Assembly (NCBI RefSeq): GCF_002443255.2
Contig: NW_019211457.1
Span: forward strand, 20,781,497-20,845,496
Origin: Varroa destructor
Lineage: Eukaryota; Arthropoda; Arachnida; Mesostigmata; Varroidae
DNA: 64,000 nt
Reading direction: 5' to 3'
How positions within the stretch are numbered: position 1 is the stretch's first letter; every line of letters starts with the position of its first letter. This document shows, in pieces, positions 1-17,565 of this stretch. The translations under genes and the position numbers were made by a program. The notes under the pieces were generated by a model, which saw only the letters and a program-made list of their open reading frames with translations, made no database searches and was not told the origin of the DNA.

Positions 1-1444
1 GGTCTCGACAAGGAAATTTCAACATCATATTGATTTTTGAACAATTTCTGTATCCAGAAACCACTGAGATTTTCAAAAGGTATTATATGGGAGCTGTGTC
101 TATTGAGCCCGTAGGATCATAAAGAGTTTCTACTAGGACTTTTGCTACCTATGATCCTTACTGTGTGAGGTTTAGCTCTGCTCATTAATCAATGCTGCTT
201 AATGCGAGATTTGTTCATCATCTCTTCCTCTCGTTAATAGTAGAATTCAACTATGGTCGATGAAAAAGGACTTATAAAACTGTAGTGAATAACACTTATA
301 TCAGACTATTAAACAGACCCCATAATCTATTATAGCAGAATATTTACTTTAGGATATTGTGTCGCCGGTTTAACGGCATCTATTCACTGATATGACCATA
401 AGCGATTATCGTAAAAATGTTTTTTCTTTACCTTTATAACTTCCTTAGTGAATCACCATCGTAACACGAGAACAAAAACTACTCGTTTTTTTCTGATTTT
501 CCATGGGTCATTGCAACTCGCCTGATTAAAGTCCGAGTGACGACATCCGAGTAAGTCATGCCCAATACCAAAAAAAACAAATGCCCTTTGAAAATATTTA
601 AAAAATAATAATAAAAATTAAAATAGCAACATTTCGAAATTTGGGATTGGTGTTTTCACGCTTTTCGCAATAATAGTTATAGAAAAAGTATTTTTAACAT
701 TGATAAGGGTCATTAATAGTTGCCCCCCTGGGTAACTAACAGATGTTTCTATTTCCAATGAATAAATCGAACAGACCCAAGCGATTTTAAAAATTATTAC
801 ATTTATTAAATTCAAACAGAAGTATTAAGGGTTGTTTCACTCAACAGAAATCGCAGTGTTTTACTTGAAGTCTAGCAATAAACGAATACACTATGTATTT
901 GCAAGTGCCCTCTACTACATTCTTTTATCTGATTTATTTATTCCGTTTCCCCAAAACTGTCAGGTTTAGTGTAAAAAAAGTCCGTCCAGTTGATTTTTGA
1001 AACTTGTTTTTTTAACAAATGTTTTGTTACCATTCCATCTGCCAATGATCGGAAAATGCGATAATCCGTTTACGCAATCTCTAGAAAATATAGCGAGTGC
1101 AAAGGAACTTCCCAGTCAGGCTTTCGCAGGATGGCTTTGATGACTTTGCCATGTGTGATCTAGTATCGTTGGCAGAAAAAAATTGCTTTGCCTTGTCTAT
1201 TGATTTTTATGTTGCTTCACGGAAGCAGAAAAACAGTGCCACAAGTCAACAGTACAAGAGCCAACCGGTACAAATATAGTAGCAACCGAAATAAACCAGT
1301 TTTTTTTTTAAGTGTGGCTCATCGACGTCTACCGCTTAGGCGTTGGAATTATCGTCAGCGTCAACATGACTAACGTCACTGGTAAATAAACAAGATCATC
1401 GCATTTATTAACTAATTTCATGTGACTTCGTATGGCTATAAAAT

Positions 1445-1463
1445 TATATATATATATATATAT
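1445..1463. repeat. (TA)n microsatellite
   Basis: An uninterrupted TA dinucleotide run of about 19 bases in intergenic DNA. Confidence 0.85.
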
Positions 1464-3411
1464 GTTCTATAAACAATGCCTGTGCCCAGCACTCAATTAG
1501 TCCTTGCATTTCAAGCACCCAGTTTTTGTGTTAAAGTGGAGTGCTGCTAGAAGTTACCCATTGCGTTCTTAGACAAAATTGATAGTGCAAAAAAAAAAAA
1601 CAAAATTGATAGATATAGAATTAATTTCATCTTGCGAGCTGCCTATGAAGTTTTCGTTCCCAAATTAGTTTGAAGTGGAACCTTTTGCACAATCACTACC
1701 CTGTGCATTTTAACCCCTTATATATGCGTAATTAATTCATTTATCATTACAATGTTTTTTTTTATAGCACATTATTGAAGTTTCCAAGTATATGGCAATA
1801 GCCTTCCCTTATACACTGGTACAGGTACGATCGTTTTATTTACTTGATTTATCAAATGTAATGAGCTAAACCAAAAGAGAAATAATAGAGTAATATAAAA
1901 GTGACATGAAAACTGAAAGCGTAAGTATCTTATGTAGAAAGTTACAAAGACATCAAAGTTCATTGTGTCATCCCTTGTGAGTGCTGGTCATTTCTTTGAC
2001 AACCGCGAGTTCTATCTGTCTAAAGTTAAAAAGAAAAACCATACACCATTCGAGTGCCGCAGGATATATACATCCCGACTGTAAACAGATTCCTAGATTG
2101 CAATACATGGAAACAAAGAGATAAAATTTGTAGAAATATCTGATTTTTCTAAAGAGTCGGTAAACCTCAAAAAAATTTTACAGGTCCATGTGTTACAGAA
2201 TCTCCATATATTAGAGGTATTTTTTGTTTTTTTTAGAGAAACTATTTTAGCTAAATACGTTTATGCTTTTGGCTTACTGCGATACCGTTTGAATCTTCTC
2301 AAAAGCTTTGTCCCCTACGTTGCTCTACATACAGTATGGTAGACCTAATTAGAAACTTTCGTTTTTAACAGTATGTGAATAAGAACGGATATCTAATGAA
2401 ATTATAAAATGTAGTTTCCACCGGTCATTTTTATTTATTTTAACCACCATCCAATGCAATTATATTTTCAGTTCAAGATTTAAAACAACCACTAGTCGCC
2501 TTTGAAATATTTTTCTTTAATCGATAAATAACTTTTCAAAAGTATTTGTGCGTGCGTCAAATAGTACTGATAGACAAACTCGCGACAGTGTCGCTTAAAT
2601 ACGCCGCACATAAAAATTCTAGTAGAATTTAATTTTGACCTGACAGTAGATTGCTAAGAAGTTCTAAAGGTGCAAGAAGGCACCAAAAGCTTCAAAAAAA
2701 TTAACTTTAGGAACTTATCTGGAGGTCTTCTGGTTTGCATCTCGGAAGTCTTCTTCGCATTTTTTAAAAGCTGTATAAAAACTGGCAGTAACGTAGATCA
2801 TCGATTTTGTACAAAAGCGGGAGTTTTTTCGTCCCGTTGACGTTTCGCCCAGCGCGAAGAGGCCGAATAGAAGCAGATTTTCGCCAAGGTTCAGAAGACG
2901 AAGCTTTGTTTTTCCCCATAATGAGTTTGTGGTTTGTTGTTTTTGAAAGAACTGACTTTTGTTTGGTACCAGAAATGAAGATCAGCGGAGGAGGAGCGGA
3001 CCACTAGGCATATCTAGATAAAAGAAGTCAGTTATATTATGGCTCAGCTGTGGCTTGCCTCTTTATTTTGTAATTTATTGAATTAGAGTTAATCTTGTGG
3101 TGAGCGACATGTTTATTTCTTCTGTCGTCACTATATCGACGTGGTCATCAACAGTGTAATAATTTTAACTTCTTTATCGCTACTGCCCGTTTTGAGAACA
3201 GTTTTTACACACATCCTATTTTATTTCTCTCTGCGTGTACAACACCTACATTTCCTTTTGTCATCAATGAGCCTACATCGCCCCATATCATCAATTTCCA
3301 ATAATTGCCTTTTTGTCCAACTTCACTTGTGTTTCCTTTGGATCGCACACAGGTTCGCTTTCGAGCTCCCTGCTTAGATTAATAGTCAATTGCAAAATCC
3401 TACTAAACATG

Positions 3412-3449
<38 letters not shown>

Positions 3450-3460
3450 AAGAGAGAGAT
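3412..3460. repeat. Compound (TA)n-(GA)n microsatellite
   Basis: A TA run of about 20 bases passes directly into an AG run of about 28 bases with a single interruption. It is a compound simple repeat in intergenic DNA. Confidence 0.9.
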
Positions 3461-5227
3461 ATAGTATATAATCATATATTAGGTTTAGATAATTTCTTAT
3501 TTAATAGTGCTTTTAATAGAGCTATCATCATGATTGGTTATTCTGCTTATCATTTTATTAGATCAATAACGGTATTGATAATAGATGATGCATTGACTGA
3601 TAATAAAATCAATGCGTTTACAATGTGTATACGTTTTGTATATTTAGTTAATAGCACAACTCAATGACAGTACTATAACAAGGTCTATTCGTCATCTACG
3701 TATAGTGCCGTATTAATTCGTATAACTCGATTCACTAAAATTTTTACCCCAAAAAGTAAGGGGACGGCGCTAAACCTATTTAAATAATTCTCTGTTATGA
3801 AGAAAACGAGCCCCACAATATTTTCACTCCATTTAATAATGTATTTTTCTATCTCTTGGAAGGATAACAAAATGAAACGTCGATAACGGTTATCAATAAT
3901 AATAATTACTAACTAGTACACATTGACTTCCCTAGTGTCTTTAGTATTTGACTACTAAATTGATTTACTTGCTATATGCGCTATAGTTAGTTCACCGTAT
4001 TCCCCCGCACACCAGACATGGTTCTACTAATATATCTCATTTGGGTCTTTTTTGTATGTTCTCCAAATAAAAGATATCAATAATAATGGTGAATGACCGC
4101 ACACGGACACAATATATGCCTATTTCTTGACTTAACCTTTTCCTCTCTCACTATCACAATTAATACATTTGCTACATCTAGCTGAATAGGAGAGAAACGA
4201 TACTCCTGAAGACCAGAAAGCCAATATGTAGACATCTACCGAATTTTAGATCAGAATTCGAAAAAACTCGATCTGTTGCATGTTGGTATGATACTATCTG
4301 CTGCCGTTGTTGTGTTTGAACGAAATATCAACACGGTAATTTTCCGTCTAATCACTATACTTAGTAAGTAATAAATAATTTTCTCTTATATATATATGTT
4401 TACAAGACTAAGTGATAATTCGTCGTAAATATGCTCACGACATTCATTATAATTTGATATAAGGGATAGGTCTATATAGAAGACTTAATTTTGCAATTGC
4501 CGCGATCCATGACGACGTATGTCCATACGCTGATTCTCATGGGTGCCATAAACATTGTGAAACATGATCCCTTAGGTTGCGTTTTTCATTTCCTCCATAT
4601 ATGATGATCGCCTTTGTCTTAATCAGCACTTACCCAGTGAGGTTCCAGAGGACAGATCTATAATGTTATGTGCCCATTGTTATCTACTCGCCGCAAGCTT
4701 TGGTCTTCCCCTTACGCCAGATCTCTGTGCCGCTATTTCGGTGGTGTTATTAGCGTGATTATAAACAACATACACGCCAGCGTAGGAGACGGGGATTCAA
4801 AAACAATAGCAGTGGCCAAAGAGGTGACAACTTAAGGCACTGTACGACTAGGCTGTCATAATGGACACGTTGTATGGCTGTAATTATAGGTATTTAAAGA
4901 ATAAATATAAGTTAAACGATATACAAGTACAATGGATTGGTAAACAACGAAGTTGAAAGCTCTACAACTAATCGGATGGGGCAAATGGGGGAAAGAATAC
5001 AAGCACTGTAATAATAATAATCGACAACAGATGCATTAGGTGAGCATAATAGCATGATTTTTACATTGTGGTGCTTAGTACCGTCAGAATTATTTTTGTA
5101 TTATGACTATACTGATACTCGGGATGGTCCCCCTTCATAAATCTGAACATAGGTACGTCAAGGCTAATGAGCGTTTCGCTAAAGGACATAACACGGCATG
5201 TGTTATGTATAGGCAATAACTAAAAAT

Positions 5228-5250
5228 TATATATGTATATATATATATAT
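5228..5250. repeat. (TA)n microsatellite
   Basis: A TA-rich run with one G interruption in intergenic DNA. Confidence 0.8.
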
Positions 5251-8200
5251 CATTCGTTAAGGTGTCTCACAAGTAGCTTGACCGACCCAAAAGACTGTCA
5301 CTACCAAGATAACGATAGAAATGGCTTCTGTGTGGAGAACAGAACACAAAGGTTTATGCTCCCAGATACGGCGGGACGGAGGCGTAGCTCAGGTCTGATT
5401 ATGCCGACAGTGCATTATGGGAATGGTTAACAACCCTATGAGCTGCTTTTCGTTTAAATATCAGCAACAATCGTAGTGAGTAGTGGCAAGAGGAACATGT
5501 AGTATTTCGTCGACGCCGCCAAAATCCGAACGTCTCCTGTCAATCACACATGATGGAGGTCTCGAATAAACGAAAACAGTGGTTACGTGGTATTATAGCT
5601 GTTGCTAGACTATACCAGTGGTTTTTCATCGAAATCAAACATCGAGGACGACTATAACAGCATCAACAACATTACTAGTTATGACAACAACCAAAACGCT
5701 TATAACAATAACGACGACACCACCATCAATGATGGAGACGGTGTCAACAGAAACAGATGAGGGCCCTTCTGAAGCATTAAACTAAACTTCACCTAGTTTG
5801 CCCTTTTCGCACTGGTGGTGTTGCAACTGCTAGTTACTACATCAATCGGTCATTCCATACCATCGTCATTCTCGTGGCAAATCCACAACTATACCTGTCG
5901 AGGCAACACAATAATATAGCTATTTGTAGTATGCTCCTGTATACCTGTCGAACAATAATCACAGGTAAATCTGGATAAATATAGAGTGCGTCTAGTTGAA
6001 ACAAATACACTTTCTAAACTAATTTACAGATAGCACATTATAATGATAACTGACCGTAGCAAAGCAAAATATTGTCATATGCATAATTATCAAAAGTCAC
6101 TTGTCTAGTGAACACGAGAGAGATTTTTATGATCTGATAACCCTCTTTGTTGGAGACAATAAGCAGTAAGGCTAAGTTATGAAAAATGGATCGACGCAAG
6201 CTTACAAAATTTAGTTCTTCCTAGAGTTAACTATGTTGGTGAGACTGATTAATATGCATGCGTTGTTTAGCCTTATATTCTACAAACAAACAAGTTCGAT
6301 AATAACGTTTTTTGATCAGAGTTTGCCAAATTGGTAGCAGTGCGGTATTATTGTAAAATGAATTAGCAACGCGAAGGTTTGAAGCTATGCAAGTTCGTTG
6401 TGCCCTAAAACAGCCAAAATGTGACAAATACGAAGTAGAATGGTCTGTCATAGATGTTTCAACAGGAATTTTGAAAATGTATAAGGCGACTGGGTTCATG
6501 TATGAGTAAGAAAAAAAACGTGAAAATTTAGATTAGGTAGATCATAAATATATTACATTAACTTCAGCGTCAAATATGATCTAAAATATGTCCCCTTATG
6601 CTCCTTATCGGCTTATTATTATTACAACCGTTTTCTTTAAAGTTTGTCTTTCAGATAAACAGCTTAAAAGCTTTGAGCAAGCGAAAGGTTTGAGTACGAA
6701 GGTCGAGCGAAATTATATTTAATATAAACTTTTTAAAATGGTGCTGCTACTTGTTCCGTTGTCTGCCAACAGAGTATTTCAGTTTCAACTCTTATTGGTT
6801 CGAATAGTTAGGGGGTATTTCTAAAAACAAAGAAAAACGGTAGTTAGTAATCATTATAGCCGAGGACAATCAGTATGTGATCTAAATTCAATCGCTGTCA
6901 TATTCCGAATACATGGATATTAATTTATGATAATGCCGAAACCCATTTTCAAACTTACATACAATAGAGAAACACGAGTTCTCTGCGTGGTTGTTAAATT
7001 GAATTCGACTGTGTATTACACACACAGTTTTGTCCGCCCCGCATTGCCAATAACATTGAGATTTAGTTAGCTCGCTTGACTAATTTTTGTAGAACCATAA
7101 AATATATCGGCGTTGTCGGGCGCGATACCTATGCCAATGACCTTGCTCATGGGAATTTATCAAAGACTGTGACCGGTATTTCCTAAGAGTCTAACAAGTC
7201 CTTTTCGCTATCAGCACTTTTTGGCGATTATTTATGTATTGAAGCAATTAACCTGTAATCACAATTCTTTCTGGTTGTGCAGGTTCCTCTTCATTTAACG
7301 TATAGGGTTTGACTCAGCCTTCACATAAGCTTGCGGAGCCTATCAGGTTATAGGATCTATAGAGGAACTACTACATGCCTCGCACAGATCAGTGTAAGAA
7401 TTTATCTAAACAAAAAAAAACAAATCAATGCCCATGTCATAATCACTAGACTCAGTAATCATATGGTTTGCCTCTATACTATCCCTATACGTTTCACCTT
7501 GGACTGCGAACAGTACGATGATAATAGTAACGACCAACATATTGATACATACTGATACCAATGATAGACACTATCTGTAAGCGGTGTTATTACATCCAAC
7601 TAGACCCCATAAGCTCGTAAGCAATAACATTTTTCCTGCTCTCTGTCAGTGTGTGCCTCCTTTTCCTCTCCCACTTCGCGTCTTTATCCCCTTTTGTTAT
7701 ATATATATATAGAACGAAACCAAAGTCCAATGAACAGCTTTGTCAGCTGCATCAGTGGCCGAGTTTCTACAGCTGCCTTGCGCCACCTACCCAAACGAAA
7801 AGCTTGCGAACGACCAGTTGCGTACAGAGTTACTAGATGGCGCATTGCAACACGTTTTAGCTCAATATCGTTCAGCATTAATGCAGAATTAGATTAAAAA
7901 AAAAAATCCGTAAACACAATGATTTTATCCCTGCCGTCAAAGAGTGTTTAGCGACAACACTCAATCTTTCGCACTTCTATTATTACCATCTCGAGCACTA
8001 AATGTCGCATTAAAGGTGACCCTGAGGTGATGTTACTAAACGAGATCCTCGCGCCATTTGTCGTTTTTACGATCATTCTCGTCATGGCACTACGCGCAGA
8101 CAAAGCAACAACCGACCTTCCAGTGGACTAAGGTCTTATTTCCCCTAACACCATTTACTACATACTTTTGTCTTCTTGGAAATATCACTAAACCTCGCCA

Positions 8201-8338
8201 ACGATGGCTAGCCGCTATGTTAGACCTCATTTGTCCACTTTCACTTTGTTGCTGCCGAAGCAAATCATACAGGTTCTGTTGAATTTTTACTTTCGTTATT
8301 GTTATAATAATCCTAGAGTTTTCATGATGTAAATAGCA

Positions 8339-12400
<4,062 letters not shown>

Positions 12401-14139
12401 ATGGGAAGTTGACCGCATGAGCTAACCCTATCTACGATGTTGCAATTTAACAATTGTATATACCTATAAAACCTGTAATTTGGCCGGTACAGCCGCGTGT
12501 TTAATGTAACTAAGCGAATCTATCAAAATCAATTGTAGTCATTAGGAGCAGCAGATATGTCTGGAAAACGCCAAACGTTTGATGTTATTAAACTCGCCAT
12601 TACTTTTCTTATGATTATTCCAAATATCTTATACAAGGTTAGAATAAGCCATTTCTCTTGTAGAAACTAACTATTGTGAAACCTACCAAATGAGATGGTA
12701 CACAATGCTCAGCAAGAGCACATAGCGGAGAAGCGCACCGCATCAACGACTGACAAAAGGTTAGGGTAAATTATTAACCATATTAATCATATTTCTTTGC
12801 GGGAACACAAAATATGTGCGAAAAATCCCGATCCAAAGGACAGTTCTCCCTAGCGTGCTCATTAATTCGGTCGTGCTGTGAATGAACTCGTTTTTCATTG
12901 ATCTAGCTTCTTACAATTTTGACTACAACGATCATTTCGCTATAAAAAAAATAACTTACATTAGATAGCATTCTAATCGCACTACACTCGGAGTATAACA
13001 GTCTTGTAGTGAGAGTAAACACAGCGGAATTCTCTCTAAAACTATCTATGACTATTTTTAGTCACTTTTTTGTAATATATCCACGATTATAAGCTGTGAA
13101 GGCTGCTCTGCACTATTTTTAAAAGTGAACCGTACGCTAACCCACGATGTTCCAAGTAACAATAATTGAACATACGAGCAGCGCTAATTTCCCTCAGCAG
13201 CATATATAGACCGGTCCAGTTTTATTTGATATAACGAAGATGCTGCGGAAATCTTCTAACACAGGATGTAAGTTTCCATCCGTAATCGCAGTTACAAAAA
13301 TGATGAAGGTTATAGAACTCAATGATTTAAAAGAATTCCACATCTTTTAAGCTGTTCGGTTGATAATTGCCGAAGGCACATGTCACGTGCAGTCTGCACT
13401 AATTCCTTGCCTTCCCAGATGTTAAGATTAAGTATTGTGTGCCAAAAATCTTTATTCAGGTTTTCCGTCTTCTTTAAGTACGCGTTTGCACTCAGAACTT
13501 AAATTCGAGTGGGATTAAAGTTAACGGATAACCATAGCTTTATGTAAACAAATCGTAACACCTAAAACTGATCCATATTCAGCAAACAATTCGATATGCA
13601 CCTATGTAAGTAGTTAGAGGATCATCATTCTTTGATGGTGGCTTCATACTATGCACAAATTTTCAGATGTTTTTAAGAGCAATATCACTAGATTGTCTCG
13701 TATATTATCTCAATCCTCCAGGATACCATTTGATAAAGAATTGCCGTTCTCTGCCATAATATAGAACGGAGCCGCATCGTTTTTATTGTTGTCTCGTGGC
13801 GATATGACGCCAAGTATATTAGATTGACGCATAGAAGAATGTTATATATTACTAGAAAACTTTTGCTATTCTAAAAGCTTGTTCGCGTATTCTTCGGCTC
13901 AAACGTATACTCTATTTGGAGGCCCTAACGACGTGTCTCATGAAAGAATTCAATTTGCAACACTATATCCTTAGGTTAAGGATTCAATTGATTTATTTAT
14001 TTGTTAAATTTGTTTTTCGAATATTTTGTAACCCGTTGTTCTTGTTTTATTCAGATTATAAAATTTGCTCAGATCTACACTTACTATTCGCTCTTCAGCA
14101 AGGTCAAAAAAAGCTGTCAAAACGACTTGGGATAGATAT

Positions 14140-14263
14140 AACGTACCCCGCGAAAATTATAGGTGATACTCTTAATACGGCTTGCTTGGATCAAGAATGA
14201 CAACGTACCCCGCGAAAATTATAGGTGATACTCTCAATACGGCTTGCTTAGATCAAGAATGAC
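14140..14263. repeat. 62-bp tandem duplication
   Basis: Two adjacent copies (14140-14201 and 14202-14263) begin AACGTACCCCGCG and end GATCAAGAATGAC. They differ at two positions only, so the duplication is recent. It lies in non-coding DNA. Confidence 0.95.
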
Positions 14264-15909
14264 ATGTTCAATTTAAAGAACGCACTTCACTCGACTGTTC
14301 CGAGTTCCAGAACGATCGTCTTCAGCCATTGTTAAAAGAGGGAGGCTGTGGAATGGTCATATTGTTAATAGCTCTCAGCTACAGATTCATCAGTGTTTCT
14401 TGATCAAATACCATGGGTGGTCATCGCAGCATTGATTCCGGCGTAAATTCGTTTTTTAAAGTCACTCGCCGTACATATTATTGGAGTTCAAACTCATAGC
14501 AAACTTTTGTCACTCGAAAATTAGCTCTTCAACGATATACGCATTAGTGATTTGTTTAATGTTTAGGTTAGGGTCCGAATGAGAGCTTCGTTCGCTCTTT
14601 TGTACTGCTGAGAAAGCTTTTGTGTTTAGTAACGAGGAACTCTTTTGGCCTTCTTTTTATTTGTTGCATTCTTATTCTTACTGGTTTTTCTAAATCGCCA
14701 GTCGGTGGCAGTTTTCGAAGCATAGTATTTGAGAAAAATATATATTTCTACTAGAATTGATTGGAGTAACGAATCTAGATATTTCCGTTATTATAAATAA
14801 CATTCTCTTACAGTTAGAGCTCAATTAGGTAATCCTTAGTCTGTGAAGTCCCATACGCATTGACGGTTATAACCAAAGACTTTTTTGTAAGTGTTGCTTC
14901 TGTAGCCTCTTCCTTTTCTTTTGAAATTTAAGATCGTACTCTAAGAATTTAATAATTTAAGAATTGGACAGACAAATTCTTCTGCTTGTAGAATTTGGGG
15001 TGTTTCGTTGAACGATAAAATATAAATTCCAGGCCTTGATGATCTTTCGATTGTCGCAGTTTTTTACAGATTTCAACATCGACTAATTTTTATTTGGGAG
15101 TAGCACGGAGCGATTCCCAATCGCTATAGCGAAACCTTAAATATATTTATGTGTAAATTATGACTCGTTGTCGCCAAATAGCGCCGCAGAGTTGCCAAAA
15201 AAATTTCGTAACGATCGTATTGTTGTAATCGTAGTCATTTTTATGGGGCATACTTCGAGACACTCAAAAATCACTCTTGGATGGGCAAAATCAATATGTG
15301 TTCGGTAATATATGGCTATAGGCCAATTTACAGTTGGCATCTTCGCTGAAATTTTTGCTTGGTTTGTACAATGAGCACAATGTCGAAAATATCTAAATAA
15401 TCTAGTCACGAAGTTTCGACCTCGTTATTCGTTTGCGTCCGCTACTACTATATGGGTGTGAGATACGTGGTTCTTTCCAGTAATTTTTATTGCAGATATT
15501 TTGGTGTTATGATGCGTTTACTCAACATCACGCATCTTTTTTGGACAGATAAGACATCAATATCGATAATAGTGTTTGATCATGCCTTCTTAAGCTATTA
15601 TTATTAGTATTAGCCTTTCCATTAATAACTGAAAAAATTCATGTAATATTCGGTTCCATGCTGTACACATCCTGATGTTTCCGGTAGGCAATAAGCTCAC
15701 CCACCTTTGATCTATTCGTAGTAGAGATCGGGCTCTTTCGCACCAAATATAATTATGATTAGCTTATAGTGCGCTAGTGAAATTGCTTTTCTTTCATATT
15801 TTCGTATATACTTTCAGAATCGTTGACACCTAAGCTCAATTCCCAACGCTTATTTTTCTATTTGAGCGTACCTATGTTCGACTTGATTGCTTGGCGGGTG
15901 TAGCGCATT

Positions 15910-15946
15910 GAAGTTCCTGAATATGAAGTTCCTGAATATGAAGTTC
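15910..15946. repeat. Short 15-bp tandem repeat
   Basis: The unit GAAGTTCCTGAATAT occurs twice in direct succession, followed by a partial third copy. Confidence 0.85.
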
Positions 15947-16045
15947 AAATTTTTTCATATTGCCTGGCATCAGCGGCCACAATTACAACAAACGAGGAGA
16001 CAGGTAAGTATTATTGGAATATCTTTTCTATATGATTGATTGCGT

Positions 16046-16157
16046 CTTGACATTTCTCGGGCCATGAAAACAACTCCTCTTTGAAGGAATTTATTTAATG
16101 GACTTTTTTGGATGGGCCAACGTTTTAGATTTTCTTTGCGAACTCCGGGTACTCTGC
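16046..16157. repeat. Dispersed repeat, copy 1
   Basis: This segment shares two blocks with 17461-17565: CTTGACATTTCTCG followed by CATGAAAACAACTCC, and then GACTTTTTTGGATGGGCC through the following 35 bases. The middle part differs between the copies. It may be the remnant of a small mobile element, but no ends or target duplications are clear. Confidence 0.7.
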
Positions 16158-16457
16158 AGTCATTTTAAATGACACTTAACACTTTCACGTGGGTCTGGCT
16201 GAACTCCATCGGCAGTAATAATAAAACAAATGTAATTAACGCCTGAAGAAATTTACATCTCAAATTCACGCTTCATCTGATTTTTAAAGCTTGACTTGAT
16301 CATTTTTGTTTTTGGTAGTAAAACCAGTAACAGTAATTATGATATCTAGATAAGCTGATACTGGAGCTACACTCGAAATACGTTTACATTATTATTAGAA
16401 CTAGTAAGGCAATTTTGATTCCAAACAAACGTCGATTATATCGACATATCTTTGTGT

Positions 16458-16502
16458 ATTGTTAGCAACAAGCTCTGTCCATATTGTTAGCAATAAGCTC
16501 TG
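16458..16502. repeat. Near-tandem repeat (TATTGTTAGCAAYAAGCTCTG)
   Basis: A block of about 21 bases occurs twice, separated by a few bases, with one C/T difference between copies. Confidence 0.75.
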
Positions 16503-17460
16503 ACAACGTTTATGGTTGGGAAGCTTTTTCTTATTTTATTTATCAAATTAGTATATTTCTCGTGTTAGTAACAACTGATAACGATAAGCTTCGAAAAATT
16601 CGTACTGATCTATTGAGAAATCTGCGTGCGGCCTCTCTTTTTAGCATTCTCATCACTGAAACAGCGTTTTCACCACATGGATCACACTATATGCGATTTT
16701 GAACGATACGATAAAATGACCGCTCAGTCTTAAATTATTTTAATTTGTCAGATACTTTACTCAATGTGTAGTCAATATTTGTTTTTGTTCATTTCTTTTA
16801 ATCTTTTCGAGAGTCAGTTCATTTTCATTTCATTATCGCAACTATTTTCCTGGATTCCCCACTATTCTTTGCCATAGCTTTTCTACTATCATCTTCAACA
16901 ACGGGGTTGTTTGCAAGTTCACAGTTAGCCGGTAGTGAAACATTAATCAGTCAGGGTCCCTATATATTAACTACAAAATAAGCGTCCGCTACAAAAGGAG
17001 GGCACCCTAAGTTTTTAGAGATATTCTTATCAATCACAGTAACATAAAATTTGGTATATTTTGTATTCTATATGTGTATTCTGTATAAAAACGGTTTCAT
17101 GGACTTCGGTATTCGTTTGACGTTTAGTATCTACACTAAACGCGATATCGGAATAAAAGCCTTTCAAAACTTCACATTCGAGATAAACTGACGTTTATAG
17201 GTGTTTGGTTCACTGTTGATTCTTTGTGAATATCTACTATTATACTTGTAGACCGGCTCCTAGCTATTGTGCATGCTCGTATCTAAAATGGTTGTCATTG
17301 GTGACTTTAAATAAACAATTTCCGACAATTTTCCGACAATTCTTACAAGTAGGACATTTACCGTACGTTTGGGCTTCTTTAGTCTGGCTTCAGGACGAAT
17401 GTTCACTTCATGCAAACTTTAGAAACCTTTTTAAAGGTATTACTTATCTATGACGACAAA

Positions 17461-17565
17461 CTTGACACTTCTCGTGTCATGAAAACAACTCCATGGAGTT
17501 GTTTTCATGACTTTTTTGGACGGGCCAACGTTTTAGACTTTTTCGCGAACCCAGAGTACCTCCAT
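17461..17565. repeat. Dispersed repeat, copy 2, containing a perfect 36-bp palindrome
   Basis: This is a diverged copy of the 16046-16157 segment in the same orientation. Bases 17476-17511 form a perfect palindrome with no spacer, centred on CCATGG at 17491-17496. Its left arm (GTCATGAAAACAACTCC) is the block shared with copy 1. The right arm is absent from copy 1, so the palindrome arose by local inverted duplication or is the joined end of a foldback element. Confidence 0.8.

Larger units (their letters stand above)
1..8338. other. Gene-poor intergenic region
   Basis: I find no exon, RNA gene or transposon that I can name in this stretch. All open frames are under about 95 codons, many lack an ATG, and none resembles a known family. 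The DNA is AT-rich with several dinucleotide runs (listed separately). Its right end lies just downstream of the stop codon of the minus-strand FoxK gene and should carry that gene's 3' UTR. Confidence 0.5.
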
